A stretch of 48,430 nucleotides of DNA. Origin: Bacteroidales bacterium. Its GTDB lineage: Bacteria > Bacteroidota > Bacteroidia > Bacteroidales > P3. The stretch's first letter is position 1. Every line of letters begins with the position of its first letter. The stretch covers positions 1-48,430 of the forward strand of contig JAFRTM010000018.1 of assembly GCA_017439185.1 (NCBI GenBank), in the 5' to 3' direction. Shown here piece by piece: positions 1 to 9,895 of the stretch. The notes under the pieces were generated by a model. That model worked only from the letters and a program-made list of their open reading frames with translations, ran no database searches and was not told the DNA's origin. Position numbers and translations under genes: made by a program.

Positions 1-633
1 GCCCAGCAGGCCCACCGTTCCCACTTCTCCCTCGTCTCCACCTTCATCCACACCCTCGGCCCCATCTACAAGCTCGGCTACCAGCACTATAACCCCGACC
101 TCTCACCACGCGCCAACCTCTTCCACCACATCTACTACGACGCCGTCAACCCCCAAACCCTCACCCTCGACCCCGCCCAAGTCCTCATCTCCCGCGGCAC
201 CCTCCCCACATTCCAGCCCACAGCCGTAACCCACACATCCTCAGCCATCACCCTCCGCTGGCACCTCACCCAAGGCTCACCCCAAGACCAGCTCCACCTC
301 CTCCTCTACAACGTCTCCCAAGCCACCTCACGCCCCTACTACAACGCCGCCTCCCGCGCCACCGCCCACCTCACCATCACCCTCCCCGCCACCTGGGACC
401 CCGCCGACCACATTATATTATACGCCTTCTGGCACAACCCCGCCACCCACGCCAACTCCGACTCCACCATACCCCTCCAACTAAATTCCCCCAACAATCA
501 AGACGAATACAATCAGCAACTTGTCCACCTCTCCCAAACCCTCACCCACTCCCACCGCCACCCCATACCCCCCAAACTCCTCGCCAAACTCCACAAACAC
601 TCAGCCCCCACTCCCGATTCCCCTCCTAAATAA
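1..633 (+). CDS. DUF6266 family protein, 3' part
   Basis: The reading frame is open from the first base of the window to TAA at 631-633, giving the last 210 residues of a protein whose start lies outside. It contains the pattern AQQ-R-VS-IH-G-YKLGY-N-S-R-N-F-DAV followed by beta-rich sequence (RGTLPTFQP, ITLRWHLTQGS), as in the Bacteroidota family DUF6266. The same pattern recurs in the gene at 36837-37475, so the window carries two paralogues. The function of the family is unknown. The coding strand is extremely C-rich and almost free of G near its end, which makes the protein rich in Pro, Thr, His and Leu. galK follows after 25 bp on the same strand. The family call is from remembered sequence pattern plus the internal paralogue, not from a search. 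Confidence 0.75.
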   Translation, partial: AQQAHRSHFSLVSTFIHTLGPIYKLGYQHYNPDLSPRANLFHHIYYDAVNPQTLTLDPAQVLISRGTLPTFQPTAVTHTSSAITLRWHLTQGSPQDQLHLLLYNVSQATSRPYYNAASRATAHLTITLPATWDPADHIILYAFWHNPATHANSDSTIPLQLNSPNNQDEYNQQLVHLSQTLTHSHRHPIPPKLLAKLHKHSAPTPDSPPK

Positions 634-658
634 CCTTATCATTTATTCCTTTTCCATT

Positions 659-1798
<1,140 letters not shown>

Positions 1799-2524
1799 CT
1801 ATTCGCTAAGCACGGCGTGCAGTATCTGGTGCGACTGGAAGTCTTTGAAAGTGCTGAAATGGAACTGGAAATACAGCAACAAGGCGTCAATCAGTTCCCT
1901 CCGTTCGGCAAGCGGCGCCGTAGGCACCGGCATACTGCTGTCTGTGATCGACAGCTGGTAATGGTGCAGCAACAGGCTTAAGTGCGGCGTAAGCGTATCC
2001 GGCGTAACGTATGGTGCCACAAACGAGCCGTCTGACAGCGAGAACAGCGGCTGGTGTATTGAATAGTTGTTGAGTGGGGCTATGCCCAGGTGATTGGCGT
2101 GCGAGAGAAGGAACAGGAGCGGCAGCGAGGAATCCACCTTCGGCTTCAGTAGTTGCCCGTGCAGTCCTACAAGGTATTCAAACAATCCCGGCAACGGCTC
2201 TCCTTCCGGCAACGTCCGCAACAGCACCTCCGCAAAGAAAAACCGCAGCGAATTAACCACAATGTCCGACGGCAACGGCGGCTGTGCCGACGTCACCGAT
2301 ATGTCTTTAACATAATTGAGACTTGAACGGGGCGTGTCATACACCACCAAATCCAGCAGTGTAAACGGCGCCAGGAGGTTCTGCTTCTGCCTTGACGAAT
2401 GGCTGCGGACTCCTTTCATTATATACGTCCTCAAACCCAGTTGCGATGTAAATATACGGACTATCACCGACGTCTCTGCGTGGGGCGTTGTCTGTATCAC
2501 AAATCCTTGGGTAGAGACCAGCAT
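1799..2524 (-). CDS. recO: DNA repair protein RecO
   Basis: RecO works with RecF and RecR to load RecA on single-stranded DNA coated by SSB. The 241-residue protein begins with the family's OB-fold segment (start MLVSTQGFVIQTTPHAETS, then a beta-rich stretch with YIMKGVRS and LLAPFTLLDLVVY) and continues as a helical domain. The four-cysteine zinc motif seen in some RecO proteins is absent. The gene is the last of the minus-strand run, 15 bp after porZ; a recO-porZ pairing is familiar in Bacteroidota as far as I recall. It converges on galK with no spacer at all, so no terminator can lie between the two stop codons. Confidence 0.9.
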   Translation of the reverse strand: MLVSTQGFVIQTTPHAETSVIVRIFTSQLGLRTYIMKGVRSHSSRQKQNLLAPFTLLDLVVYDTPRSSLNYVKDISVTSAQPPLPSDIVVNSLRFFFAEVLLRTLPEGEPLPGLFEYLVGLHGQLLKPKVDSSLPLLFLLSHANHLGIAPLNNYSIHQPLFSLSDGSFVAPYVTPDTLTPHLSLLLHHYQLSITDSSMPVPTAPLAERRELIDALLLYFQFHFSTFKDFQSHQILHAVLSE

Positions 2525-2539
2525 CGTTTTCTGCGTCTT

Positions 2540-4834
2540 TTATTTTATTACCAACACCTTGGCCACCGACTTCATCTTGCCTTCCTCGTTGGAGGCAAAC
2601 ACAAAATAGACTCCACTGCTCACTCTATTCCCGTCGTGGTTGCGGATGTACCATATTGCCTGTCCCCCTTGTGCGGTGGTGGAATACACCACATGGCCGG
2701 CTTCATCTGTGACATGCACCACAGCGTTACGTGTAAATCCGCGGAAAGCCACAGGCCCGTCATACTCGGGCCTTACCGGGTTGGGAAACACATGTATAGG
2801 TTTCTCCGGCTGTGCCGTGGCGAACGTTGCCGTCGAGCGGTACGACTGGACTCCCATACTTGTTCCCACAAACACCTCTCCCGTTATCGGATGCAGCGCC
2901 ACCGACACTATTCTGTTGGAATAAAGTGGCGAATTGGCAGTGGTAAAGTTCTCCAGCTGCTCAAGTCCATTGGCCGACAGCAGATAAAGACCTCCTGCCG
3001 AGGTGCCGACCCACTTGCGGTTGGCTCCATCTACCGCAATGGAGGTGATGTTCTCGTAGGCAAGCAGATATTCCACCTGCTCGCCTTCGGTAAAGAGTAT
3101 ATTGGAACAGGTTACCGGCGATTGCTCTCCGTTCCCTCCGTTGTTGAAGGTTTTATATGCGTCGTAGATAACTTTAATTCCCTTGTTTGTCGCAAGCCAT
3201 ATATGGCCGTTCTGGTCCTGTACCATGGCATTGATCGACGATGTCTCCATCTTGCTCCCGCTGTTTGGGTCGATATATGCGAGCTGACCGGTGGTTGGAT
3301 TGTACGCATTGATGCGGTTTACCCTCCCCGAGAAGAATATATAGTTGTTCACACTGTCGTAAAGTATGTTGTATATTTCGTCGCCACGCACTATAGACGA
3401 AGTGTTATACGCCTCCCATTCGCCCGAGCGTTTGTGCTGCACCAGCGAATTGGGCACCAAACTGTTGGTACACCATAGATTTCCTTCCATATCGTACGTC
3501 ACCGCACCGGTACGCAAGGCCGTAAAGCCTCCGGCCGAATAGGGTATCAGCGCACCCGACGAGTTTGTGTCATTATATACTATCTTCACCTCGTTGTCGT
3601 GGATATCTACAATTCCCGCTCCCCATGCTGCCGCCGAGAAGTGTGCCGCATCGTAGGGATCTACTGCGAGGTCTATGACATCGTAAAAGTACAATCGTGA
3701 GGGGTTGGACAAGTTTTGCCAATGCTGGTTTTGATAAGCATACACACTTCCCCCTATATAGAGGTTTGCATTGGTCGACGACTTCCCTCCAGGGCATACA
3801 CCCACGCCATACGGCAGCGAGACGAGTTTGTACACGTTATCCGATGCCGGTCCTTCGGGAACCGTGGTAAACTGCGACCCGTCGGGTCTCTGAACGAGCA
3901 GTCCTGCCCAATCGTGGGCAATCCACAATGTACCATCTGATGTTGTAAGCGCATCGTTGGCAATCATCTCGCCATACTCAAATTCCTTCACCCTCTCTTG
4001 TATAGCGTAATTGCCGTCGAGTACCACCACCGAATCTGTCATGGCCACCGTAAGCCATTTGTCCGAAGCGTGTAACGTGCGTATGTCGCCGCTAAGCAGT
4101 GCCGTCGTACCCGAAAATAGGGTCACCTCCGAAGGGTCAAAGTTGTATGCCGCCGTTATAAGTTTGCCTCCGAAGGAAGCCAGGCTTGTCGGATGATATG
4201 CGTTCCATATCGCCGCCGTGTCACGGTGCCAGTTATTCTGTACATTGAGTAGACGTCCTTCCTTTGGAGCCTTATACAACCCATCGGGCATTGCCACGAC
4301 TATCGTCGTATCTACAAATTCCACGTCGTATATCGGCAGATAGGTTCCTTCATCGGTGGTAAAGAAATAGGTATCCTCAACCTCATGCCGGTCAAGATCC
4401 ACTACCGCCAACCCGAAACCGCATGCCAGATATGCCTTACGCTTATAGAATCTAATCCCGTTAATCGACTTGTCCCCCATATAGTTCCACTGCTTGATGC
4501 CCGAAACATTATAAAGTCTCCCTGAAACCAATAGGTCTATATTACCGTTGTTATACGCTACCAACAGTGTCTTGGTGGTTTTGTCGTAGCCGATACGGCG
4601 GATTCCCACATCGCTCAACCCCTTGCCTTTGGAAAGTGTTTCCAGAGTCAGGTCTTCAAGGTCATAGGTAAAAATGGCGTTGCCGCTTGCCGCATATACC
4701 ATATTGGGCGCAGCCGTCAAGTGCTGTACCGAATAGCAAGAGAGGTATCCGGTCCAATCCCCTATCCTCTGCCCTATACAGGGAAGGGTCACCGCCAGAA
4801 ATGCATAAATCACTATATGTCGTATGTAGCGCAT
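2540..4834 (-). CDS. porZ: T9SS component PorZ, beta-propeller protein with C-terminal domain
   Basis: PorZ is a surface component of the type IX secretion attachment complex. In Porphyromonas gingivalis it presents anionic lipopolysaccharide to the sortase PorU. The 764-residue product has an N-terminal signal peptide ending near CIGQ, then many WD/Reg-propeller-like blades (for example MVYAASGNAIFTYDLE, GLAVVDLDRHEVEDTYFF, GHIWLATNKGIKVI, KWVGTSAGGLYLLS). It ends in an Ig-like T9SS sorting domain beginning at HVFPNPVRPEYDG and closing with the basic motif AKVLVIK. Length and order match PorZ. It starts 2 bp after mreD and precedes recO. The alternative is a generic T9SS-secreted propeller protein, but the position next to recO favours PorZ. 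Confidence 0.82.
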   Translation of the reverse strand: MRYIRHIVIYAFLAVTLPCIGQRIGDWTGYLSCYSVQHLTAAPNMVYAASGNAIFTYDLEDLTLETLSKGKGLSDVGIRRIGYDKTTKTLLVAYNNGNIDLLVSGRLYNVSGIKQWNYMGDKSINGIRFYKRKAYLACGFGLAVVDLDRHEVEDTYFFTTDEGTYLPIYDVEFVDTTIVVAMPDGLYKAPKEGRLLNVQNNWHRDTAAIWNAYHPTSLASFGGKLITAAYNFDPSEVTLFSGTTALLSGDIRTLHASDKWLTVAMTDSVVVLDGNYAIQERVKEFEYGEMIANDALTTSDGTLWIAHDWAGLLVQRPDGSQFTTVPEGPASDNVYKLVSLPYGVGVCPGGKSSTNANLYIGGSVYAYQNQHWQNLSNPSRLYFYDVIDLAVDPYDAAHFSAAAWGAGIVDIHDNEVKIVYNDTNSSGALIPYSAGGFTALRTGAVTYDMEGNLWCTNSLVPNSLVQHKRSGEWEAYNTSSIVRGDEIYNILYDSVNNYIFFSGRVNRINAYNPTTGQLAYIDPNSGSKMETSSINAMVQDQNGHIWLATNKGIKVIYDAYKTFNNGGNGEQSPVTCSNILFTEGEQVEYLLAYENITSIAVDGANRKWVGTSAGGLYLLSANGLEQLENFTTANSPLYSNRIVSVALHPITGEVFVGTSMGVQSYRSTATFATAQPEKPIHVFPNPVRPEYDGPVAFRGFTRNAVVHVTDEAGHVVYSTTAQGGQAIWYIRNHDGNRVSSGVYFVFASNEEGKMKSVAKVLVIK

Positions 4835-4836
4835 CT

Positions 4837-5352
4837 TTATGCTTGTTTTTTATGCAGGAACAGCAGTTGCCACACTATGTAGAGAATTAGCGACACCAAC
4901 GTACTCAATACGGAACTCAGCAGTATCTGCCACATATCGGCAAAACTGAATATCTGCAACGTGAAGTAGAGGAATGTGTATATAAAAGTGAGCAGAGCTG
5001 CATAGTATAGGAAATACTGATACGACACCGCATATATGCTCGGCACCATTATCGGTGATGTTTCGTTACGTGTAATTATACGGTCGGCAAACACCACCCG
5101 GCAGAAAGCCACAAGGGTGGCCGCACACGCATGAAATCCCAACATGTTGCAGAATATGTCCACCGTCATACCGGCAGCAAAGGCTATCACGAGTGTAAGG
5201 TTCTTGTTGAGCCTGGTAGGCAGCATCAGTATGGCAAGGAGGTATATCATCGGCGACACAAAGCCTCCGAGATACACATTATTGAGCACTACCACCTGAA
5301 TCGCTATGAGAGCCACAAATCTTACTATATTACGAAATATCAACCTCTTCAT
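4837..5352 (-). CDS. mreD: rod shape-determining protein MreD
   Basis: MreD is an inner-membrane partner of MreC in the elongasome. The 171-residue product is strongly hydrophobic with about five predicted membrane segments (for example residues 10-27, 33-45, 51-70, 105-130 and 145-165) and the family-typical stretch YLLAILMLPTRLNKNL and GMTVDIFCNMLGFHACA. Its ATG overlaps the TGA of mreC by 4 bp (ATGA), which indicates translational coupling. In many Bacteroidota mreD is followed by the PBP2 and rodA genes; here porZ and recO follow instead. Confidence 0.88.
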   Translation of the reverse strand: MKRLIFRNIVRFVALIAIQVVVLNNVYLGGFVSPMIYLLAILMLPTRLNKNLTLVIAFAAGMTVDIFCNMLGFHACAATLVAFCRVVFADRIITRNETSPIMVPSIYAVSYQYFLYYAALLTFIYTFLYFTLQIFSFADMWQILLSSVLSTLVSLILYIVWQLLFLHKKQA

Positions 5353-6185
5353 TGTATCTCATTTATTGTTTCGTTGGTCAATTCTTCCTGTTCCTCTCTA
5401 AAACGGTTCTGTATCACATACACATGGCTGAGCTTGTTGAAGTCGGTAGCCAGCCTGATAGTAATATCGTAGAATCCGTTACCATGGTCGTCTGTGATGT
5501 CCGACACATATCCTACGGGTATCCCTTCGGGGAAGTCATTGGCAATACCTGAAGTGATTATTGTGTCGTTAGGCACAAGTTTGTGTGTGGTGGGTATGTC
5601 TGTCACCGAGGCGTAACGGTAGTCGCGACCGTTCCACTTCAACGTGCCGCTGGTACCTATACGTTTCACTTTCACGCTGTTGCTACTCGACATATGCAGC
5701 ACCGGCATAATGGTGGCAAAATTCTGCGAGCAGTTAACCACAACCCCCACTATTCCTTGTGGAGACATCACCGCCATATCTCGCGCTATTCCCTGCCGCT
5801 TGCCTTTGTTTATCATTATGTAGTTATTCTTCTGCGCCCACGAGTTCTTTATCACCTGGGCTTCTGTAAAGGTGTAGCGCTGGTTGTACGTCGTATCGTT
5901 TATTTCGAAGGAAGTGGCGGTGTACGACACATAGCTCTCCGCCTGGTGTGCCCTTAGATATGCGTTTTCCTTGGCAAGTCGGTCGTTTTCCTCTTTCAGC
6001 GCGAAATATTCGTCAACCCGCGCCACATTTCCGTACCAGATGCCGGCCAAGGCCGTATTCCATCGCAGCACCATCGACTGCTGGTAGTATGTCGTTCTAA
6101 CTATCAGCACTATTGATGTTACCATTAGTATGGTGAACACCAATATAAAATTGTATTTCTTTATGAACGCTATAAGTTGTTCCAT
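5349..6185 (-). CDS. mreC: rod shape-determining protein MreC
   Basis: MreC is a bitopic inner-membrane protein whose periplasmic domain organises the elongation machinery for lateral peptidoglycan synthesis. The 278-residue product has one N-terminal membrane segment (about residues 14-32), a short coiled coil (KEENDRLAKENAYLRA, about 63-78) and two beta-barrel domains containing YIMINKGKRQGIARDMAV, GIVGVVV and TSGIANDFPEGIPVG, all typical of MreC. It is coupled to mreD by a 4-bp overlap and follows gmk by 16 bp. The partner mreB is not adjacent: it lies 11 kb away on the opposite strand (17403-18449). Confidence 0.92.
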   Translation of the reverse strand: MEQLIAFIKKYNFILVFTILMVTSIVLIVRTTYYQQSMVLRWNTALAGIWYGNVARVDEYFALKEENDRLAKENAYLRAHQAESYVSYTATSFEINDTTYNQRYTFTEAQVIKNSWAQKNNYIMINKGKRQGIARDMAVMSPQGIVGVVVNCSQNFATIMPVLHMSSSNSVKVKRIGTSGTLKWNGRDYRYASVTDIPTTHKLVPNDTIITSGIANDFPEGIPVGYVSDITDDHGNGFYDITIRLATDFNKLSHVYVIQNRFREEQEELTNETINEIQ

Positions 6186-6201
6186 TGTTCCTATCGGTCC
6201 T

Positions 6202-6768
6202 TTAGGCGAGGTAGTTTTCTATCACCCGGCGAGTTTCCTCGACGGCGGTTTCCAGGTCGTCGTTAATTATAGTGACATCAAAAGTGCTTGCTTGTTTCAA
6301 TTCTTCGGCCGAGCGCCCCAATCGTTTTTGTATTGCCTCTTCTGTCTCGGTTCCGCGCTGGCGCAGACGGGTCTCTAAAACCTCCACACTGGGTGGCATC
6401 ACGAAGATAGCCAGTGCGTCGTCTCCGAAATATTTTTTCAGGTTACGCCCACCATTGACATCTACGTCGAAAATGATGACGTGGCCATTGTCCCATATTC
6501 TTGTTATCTCCGACTTCAACGTGCCGTAGCAGGTTCCTTGGTATACCTCCTCCCATTCAAGAAAGTCGCCCTTTGCTACCCTTTGCTTAAACTCGTCGGG
6601 ACTTATGAAGTAATAATCGACTCCGTCGCGCTCTCCCTGACGGGGAGCCCTCGAGGTGGCTGATATCGAAAACTCGAAATAGTCAAAATAGTTGTGCAGC
6701 TTCTTTATGATGGTGGTCTTGCCTGATCCCGAAGGTGCCGAAAACAATATTGCTTTACGATTGTCCAT
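6202..6768 (-). CDS. gmk: guanylate kinase
   Basis: Guanylate kinase converts GMP or dGMP to the diphosphate using ATP; it is normally essential and feeds GTP pools. The 188-residue protein has the P-loop SGSGKTT (residues 13-19), the GMP-binding signature SATSRAPRQGERDGVDYYF and EWEEVYQGTCYGT, the Walker B-like segment VIIFDVDVNGGRNLK, and a lid with RLRQRGTETEEAIQKRL. The length fits the family. It lies 10 bp after the gene for the Pro/Glu-rich protein and 16 bp before mreC, so it is probably transcribed with both. Confidence 0.96.
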   Translation of the reverse strand: MDNRKAILFSAPSGSGKTTIIKKLHNYFDYFEFSISATSRAPRQGERDGVDYYFISPDEFKQRVAKGDFLEWEEVYQGTCYGTLKSEITRIWDNGHVIIFDVDVNGGRNLKKYFGDDALAIFVMPPSVEVLETRLRQRGTETEEAIQKRLGRSAEELKQASTFDVTIINDDLETAVEETRRVIENYLA

Positions 6769-6778
6769 TGTCTGATTG

Positions 6779-7744
6779 TTAGAATTTGCGTTCCAGTATC
6801 TTGTAGAAGTTTTTTACCTCCAACGAATCCATATTCCAGTGGTACTGCTGTGCCACTCGACTCACACATGTCTCTGCCTCTTGGCGTGTGGTTGCCGCAT
6901 TGAGTTCCAATATAAACTCGGTGTAGGCCCTCATGTTGTTCCCAAAAAGTGAGCCGACAAAACTGAACTTGTCGTTGATGTTTATCACAGTCCTGAGGTC
7001 GTCAACCTTATGCCCCATCGCCTGCTGGGCTACGTTGGCTCGTTGCTCCAGTTTGTCCCCCACTGTGACCACTGTCTGCTGGTGACTCGCCTCGGTCGAC
7101 TGCGAAAGGTAGTCGAAGAGCGACGGTTCCTGTGTCGGTTTCTGCTCTGGCTCGGGTTCCGCCACGGGCTCTGGTGCTGGAGTATCCTCTACCTCATCCG
7201 GCAGAGGACTCTCCTGCGGCACTGTCTGCAGGTCGTCTTCTATGGTAGTAGCCATCGGCTCTGGCATTGGCTCTTCTTGGGGAACCTCCTCTGGCTCTGG
7301 CAACTCTTCTGTTATAGGCGTCTCTTCCTCCTCCAAAGGTTTCTCCTCAGGCTCCGATGGCTGGAACTCCATATCTACCAGCCCTTTGTTGCTGTTCTCT
7401 TCGAATAGGTCGGAATAGGATTCTTCCTTCTTTTCCAACACGGGCTCTGCTGTGGCTTCGGGCTCTCTGTTCTCCTCGGGAGGGGCAAACACATTACCGT
7501 AGAGTTTGTCGGTCAGGTCTGCCTTTAGTGGTTCGGGGGTCTTCTCCTGGGGTTCCTTCGGCTTGACGGCCATCAATTCTTCCTCGCTGCAATAATCCAA
7601 CACTGTATCGTAGAACTGGCGCAACTGCTCGAGCAGTATGTCTCGTTCTATACGAGGAATGTTGCCATCGTACACTTCTATTCTCTTAACCATCGTCGCT
7701 ATCCGTGCGAACTCTTCTGTCAGGTTGTTTCCCGTCTTGTTCAT
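6779..7744 (-). CDS. conserved protein with Pro/Glu-rich linker, function unknown
   Basis: The 321-residue product has three parts. The N-terminal helical segment (about 1-60) contains YDGNIPRIERDILLEQLRQF. The middle, about 60-210, is acidic and low in complexity, dominated by Pro and Glu and probably disordered. The C-terminal domain, about 235-321, contains DLRTVININDKFSFVGSLFG and ends in FYKILERKF. I recognise the C-terminal domain as a recurring Bacteroidota hypothetical of unknown function. There is no signal peptide or membrane segment. It sits between the wzc-like gene (59 bp upstream) and gmk (10 bp downstream), upstream of mreCD, which would suit a cytoplasmic scaffold or division/elongation accessory, but that role is only a guess. 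Confidence 0.7.
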   Translation of the reverse strand: MNKTGNNLTEEFARIATMVKRIEVYDGNIPRIERDILLEQLRQFYDTVLDYCSEEELMAVKPKEPQEKTPEPLKADLTDKLYGNVFAPPEENREPEATAEPVLEKKEESYSDLFEENSNKGLVDMEFQPSEPEEKPLEEEETPITEELPEPEEVPQEEPMPEPMATTIEDDLQTVPQESPLPDEVEDTPAPEPVAEPEPEQKPTQEPSLFDYLSQSTEASHQQTVVTVGDKLEQRANVAQQAMGHKVDDLRTVININDKFSFVGSLFGNNMRAYTEFILELNAATTRQEAETCVSRVAQQYHWNMDSLEVKNFYKILERKF

Positions 7745-7773
7745 CTTTATTATGTGTTTATTTATTCAATGAT

Positions 7774-7790
7774 GAGCGGGCTGACCGCTC
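7774..7790. terminator. short GC hairpin between wzc-like gene and next gene
   Basis: A perfect 6-bp stem (GAGCGG/CCGCTC) encloses the 5-base loop GCTGA. It lies in the 59-bp gap after the wzc-like stop codon. No run of T follows on the minus strand, so it could be a weak terminator, an RNA-stability hairpin or a processing site rather than a full stop. Confidence 0.35.
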
Positions 7791-7803
7791 TATGTATTTT
7801 CCT

Positions 7804-9891
7804 CTAATTGTTGTCTCCACACACCACAATAGCCGTATTCTTGGGTTTGCAGAGTGTTAGGATATCTTGTGCTTTTTTCAATGAGTCACGGCGTGTCTTT
7901 CCACACTCTACCACGAAAAGTATACAATCAACCTTTGCCGCCATAAGACGTGCCTCGGAGCTTTCTGTAATGTTGGGCAAATCTACCACAGCGTAGTCGT
8001 AGTTTCCTATCTCTTTTTCCACAAGTTCGGCCATTCGTGCGGCACCGCCTTTCTCTTGGTCGTTGAGAAAATGTACCCGGTTACCTCCCTCTGTGAGTTT
8101 CCGGCTGATATCTCCTGCCAAATCCGACGAGGTGCCACCCGGCTCTAACGATGTTACCAGCAGCGTTTTTATCTCTTTATCGGTGGCGAACATCTCCAGG
8201 TTTGTGCACAGGAGGGCCATCGCCTCGTCCTTGCCTTTGCGTGGCAATATTCCCAACCTCACAGTTCCTTCCAACTCTGCCTCCTCTGCCTTGGTAATTT
8301 TGTTGCCGGCCATCATCTTGAGTATGATCACCAGCGCGGGCAACGCTATACCGGCAAGCAACGCCAGTATCAAGGTCACTCCAGCCCTCGGCGTCTTGGC
8401 TTTGAGTGCGCCTGTGGGGTGTTCTATCACTCTTATGTTACTGGAGAGGAAGGCTTGTGAGAGCTCGTTCTCCTCGCGTTTCTGCAGGAGGTAGAGGTAC
8501 AGTGACTCTTTGACCGTCTGTTGCCTTTCTTCGCTCAGCAGGTTCTTGGCCTGGGTGGGATTGGCGGCTATCCTGGCGTTGACCTTTGCTTCTCCTTTCT
8601 GCAGGTTCTTGAGTTGCGAGTTGAGGGCATATATGGTATTGTCCATCGAGGCGAGTATCGACTTTCTGAGTGTTGACAGCGTCCTGTCTGCCGATACCAC
8701 CAGCGAGTTCTTCTCGCTGCTGTGTGCCGCCAGGTTGTTGCGTTTCAGCATCTGCTCGTTATATTCTGTTATCTGGCGTTCCACGCTGGCGTTGCTGACT
8801 CCCGATATCGAGGGTATAGGATTGTTGGCGTTGCTCTCATCGGCGAGGTATTCGCGTATGTATCGCGCCATCGACAGCTGGTTGTTGATGTCCATTATCT
8901 GCGTGTTGAGGGTGCTGCTCTCGTGCATATACAGCGAGGCTGCCGTCTGCACGTCGGGAACCATATTGGAACTCTTGTAACTCGATATCGAAGCGTCGAA
9001 CCCCGACAATTCCTCCTCTATCACCGACAGCCGCTCGTTTATGAATTGCGTGGTATTGGCCGCCACCTGCGACTTGTTGACTCTCTGCTGGTCGTCATAC
9101 ACATCTCTAATGGCCAGGAGTATATCGTCGGCGCGGTCGCTCGATGGGTCGAGAATGGCAAGTCTTATGACGTCTGCCTGTTTGTCTGTCTGCGAGGCTT
9201 GCAGCTCTCCGAGATAGTCGAGCACCGTCTTGCGACGGGAATTCTTCTCCACCCTTATACTTGATTTCACAACCGTCTCGCAGTCGGCAAGGAAATTCAC
9301 GGTTACACATCCGAATGGCGTCTCCACCGTGTCGCCGGCTCTCACCGTCATGGGTTTTGCTTTAAGACGATCGCCATTGAGCCTCCAATGGGAAAGTTTC
9401 ACCGGGGCATCGGATGAATGGTCTTCCAGTATCTCCACATCCAGCCGGGCTTCGTCGTCGGCCTGCAGGTCCAAAAACTCAACTCTCAGTGGGTTTTCGT
9501 CTCCGTAGAGCATTTGGCGGTGGAATGGCGCAGCAACGGTATATTCCACATCGAGGTCAAGGCGACTCACCACTTCGTCCATTATGTCGTATGAGGTGAG
9601 AGCCTGTATCTCGTTGGAGACGTTGGAGCTGTTCGTGAACACTCCAAACGACGAAAGTCGGTTGAGGCTGCTGGCTACGCTGTTGTCGTTCTGGTCATCT
9701 TTTACCAGAACCTTCATCGAGCGTTCATAAGTAGGCGTGATAGCCTTATAAACGACTAATCCCACCAGGATCGCCACCGCTGCGGCGATGGCAAACCAAT
9801 GCCATTTGCGAAGGCAGACCTTCACCACCTCTACCAGGTCGGGCATATTGCTTGGAGCGTTTTTTTGTGGAGTTGTATTATCTGTCTTCAT
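7804..9891 (-). CDS. Wzc-like polysaccharide co-polymerase with degenerate kinase domain
   Basis: The protein belongs to the chain-length-determinant / bacterial tyrosine kinase (Wzc) family, which spans the inner membrane and controls polymerisation and export of capsule or exopolysaccharide. The 695 residues comprise a Wzz domain with a first membrane segment (about 34-53), a long periplasmic coiled-coil region (about 255-460), a second membrane segment (about 515-540) and a cytoplasmic P-loop-like domain (about 555-695). The Walker A region reads EPGGTSS (about 583-589) where active kinases have a PGEGK(S/T)-type loop, so the catalytic Lys is absent. The A' motif is also lost (VHFLND), and there is no C-terminal tyrosine cluster (it ends in VVCGDNN). 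It is probably a pseudokinase. Its start codon lies 4 bp from an inverted repeat that may flip its promoter. Confidence 0.85.
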   Translation of the reverse strand: MKTDNTTPQKNAPSNMPDLVEVVKVCLRKWHWFAIAAAVAILVGLVVYKAITPTYERSMKVLVKDDQNDNSVASSLNRLSSFGVFTNSSNVSNEIQALTSYDIMDEVVSRLDLDVEYTVAAPFHRQMLYGDENPLRVEFLDLQADDEARLDVEILEDHSSDAPVKLSHWRLNGDRLKAKPMTVRAGDTVETPFGCVTVNFLADCETVVKSSIRVEKNSRRKTVLDYLGELQASQTDKQADVIRLAILDPSSDRADDILLAIRDVYDDQQRVNKSQVAANTTQFINERLSVIEEELSGFDASISSYKSSNMVPDVQTAASLYMHESSTLNTQIMDINNQLSMARYIREYLADESNANNPIPSISGVSNASVERQITEYNEQMLKRNNLAAHSSEKNSLVVSADRTLSTLRKSILASMDNTIYALNSQLKNLQKGEAKVNARIAANPTQAKNLLSEERQQTVKESLYLYLLQKREENELSQAFLSSNIRVIEHPTGALKAKTPRAGVTLILALLAGIALPALVIILKMMAGNKITKAEEAELEGTVRLGILPRKGKDEAMALLCTNLEMFATDKEIKTLLVTSLEPGGTSSDLAGDISRKLTEGGNRVHFLNDQEKGGAARMAELVEKEIGNYDYAVVDLPNITESSEARLMAAKVDCILFVVECGKTRRDSLKKAQDILTLCKPKNTAIVVCGDNN

Positions 9892-9895
9892 AGGC

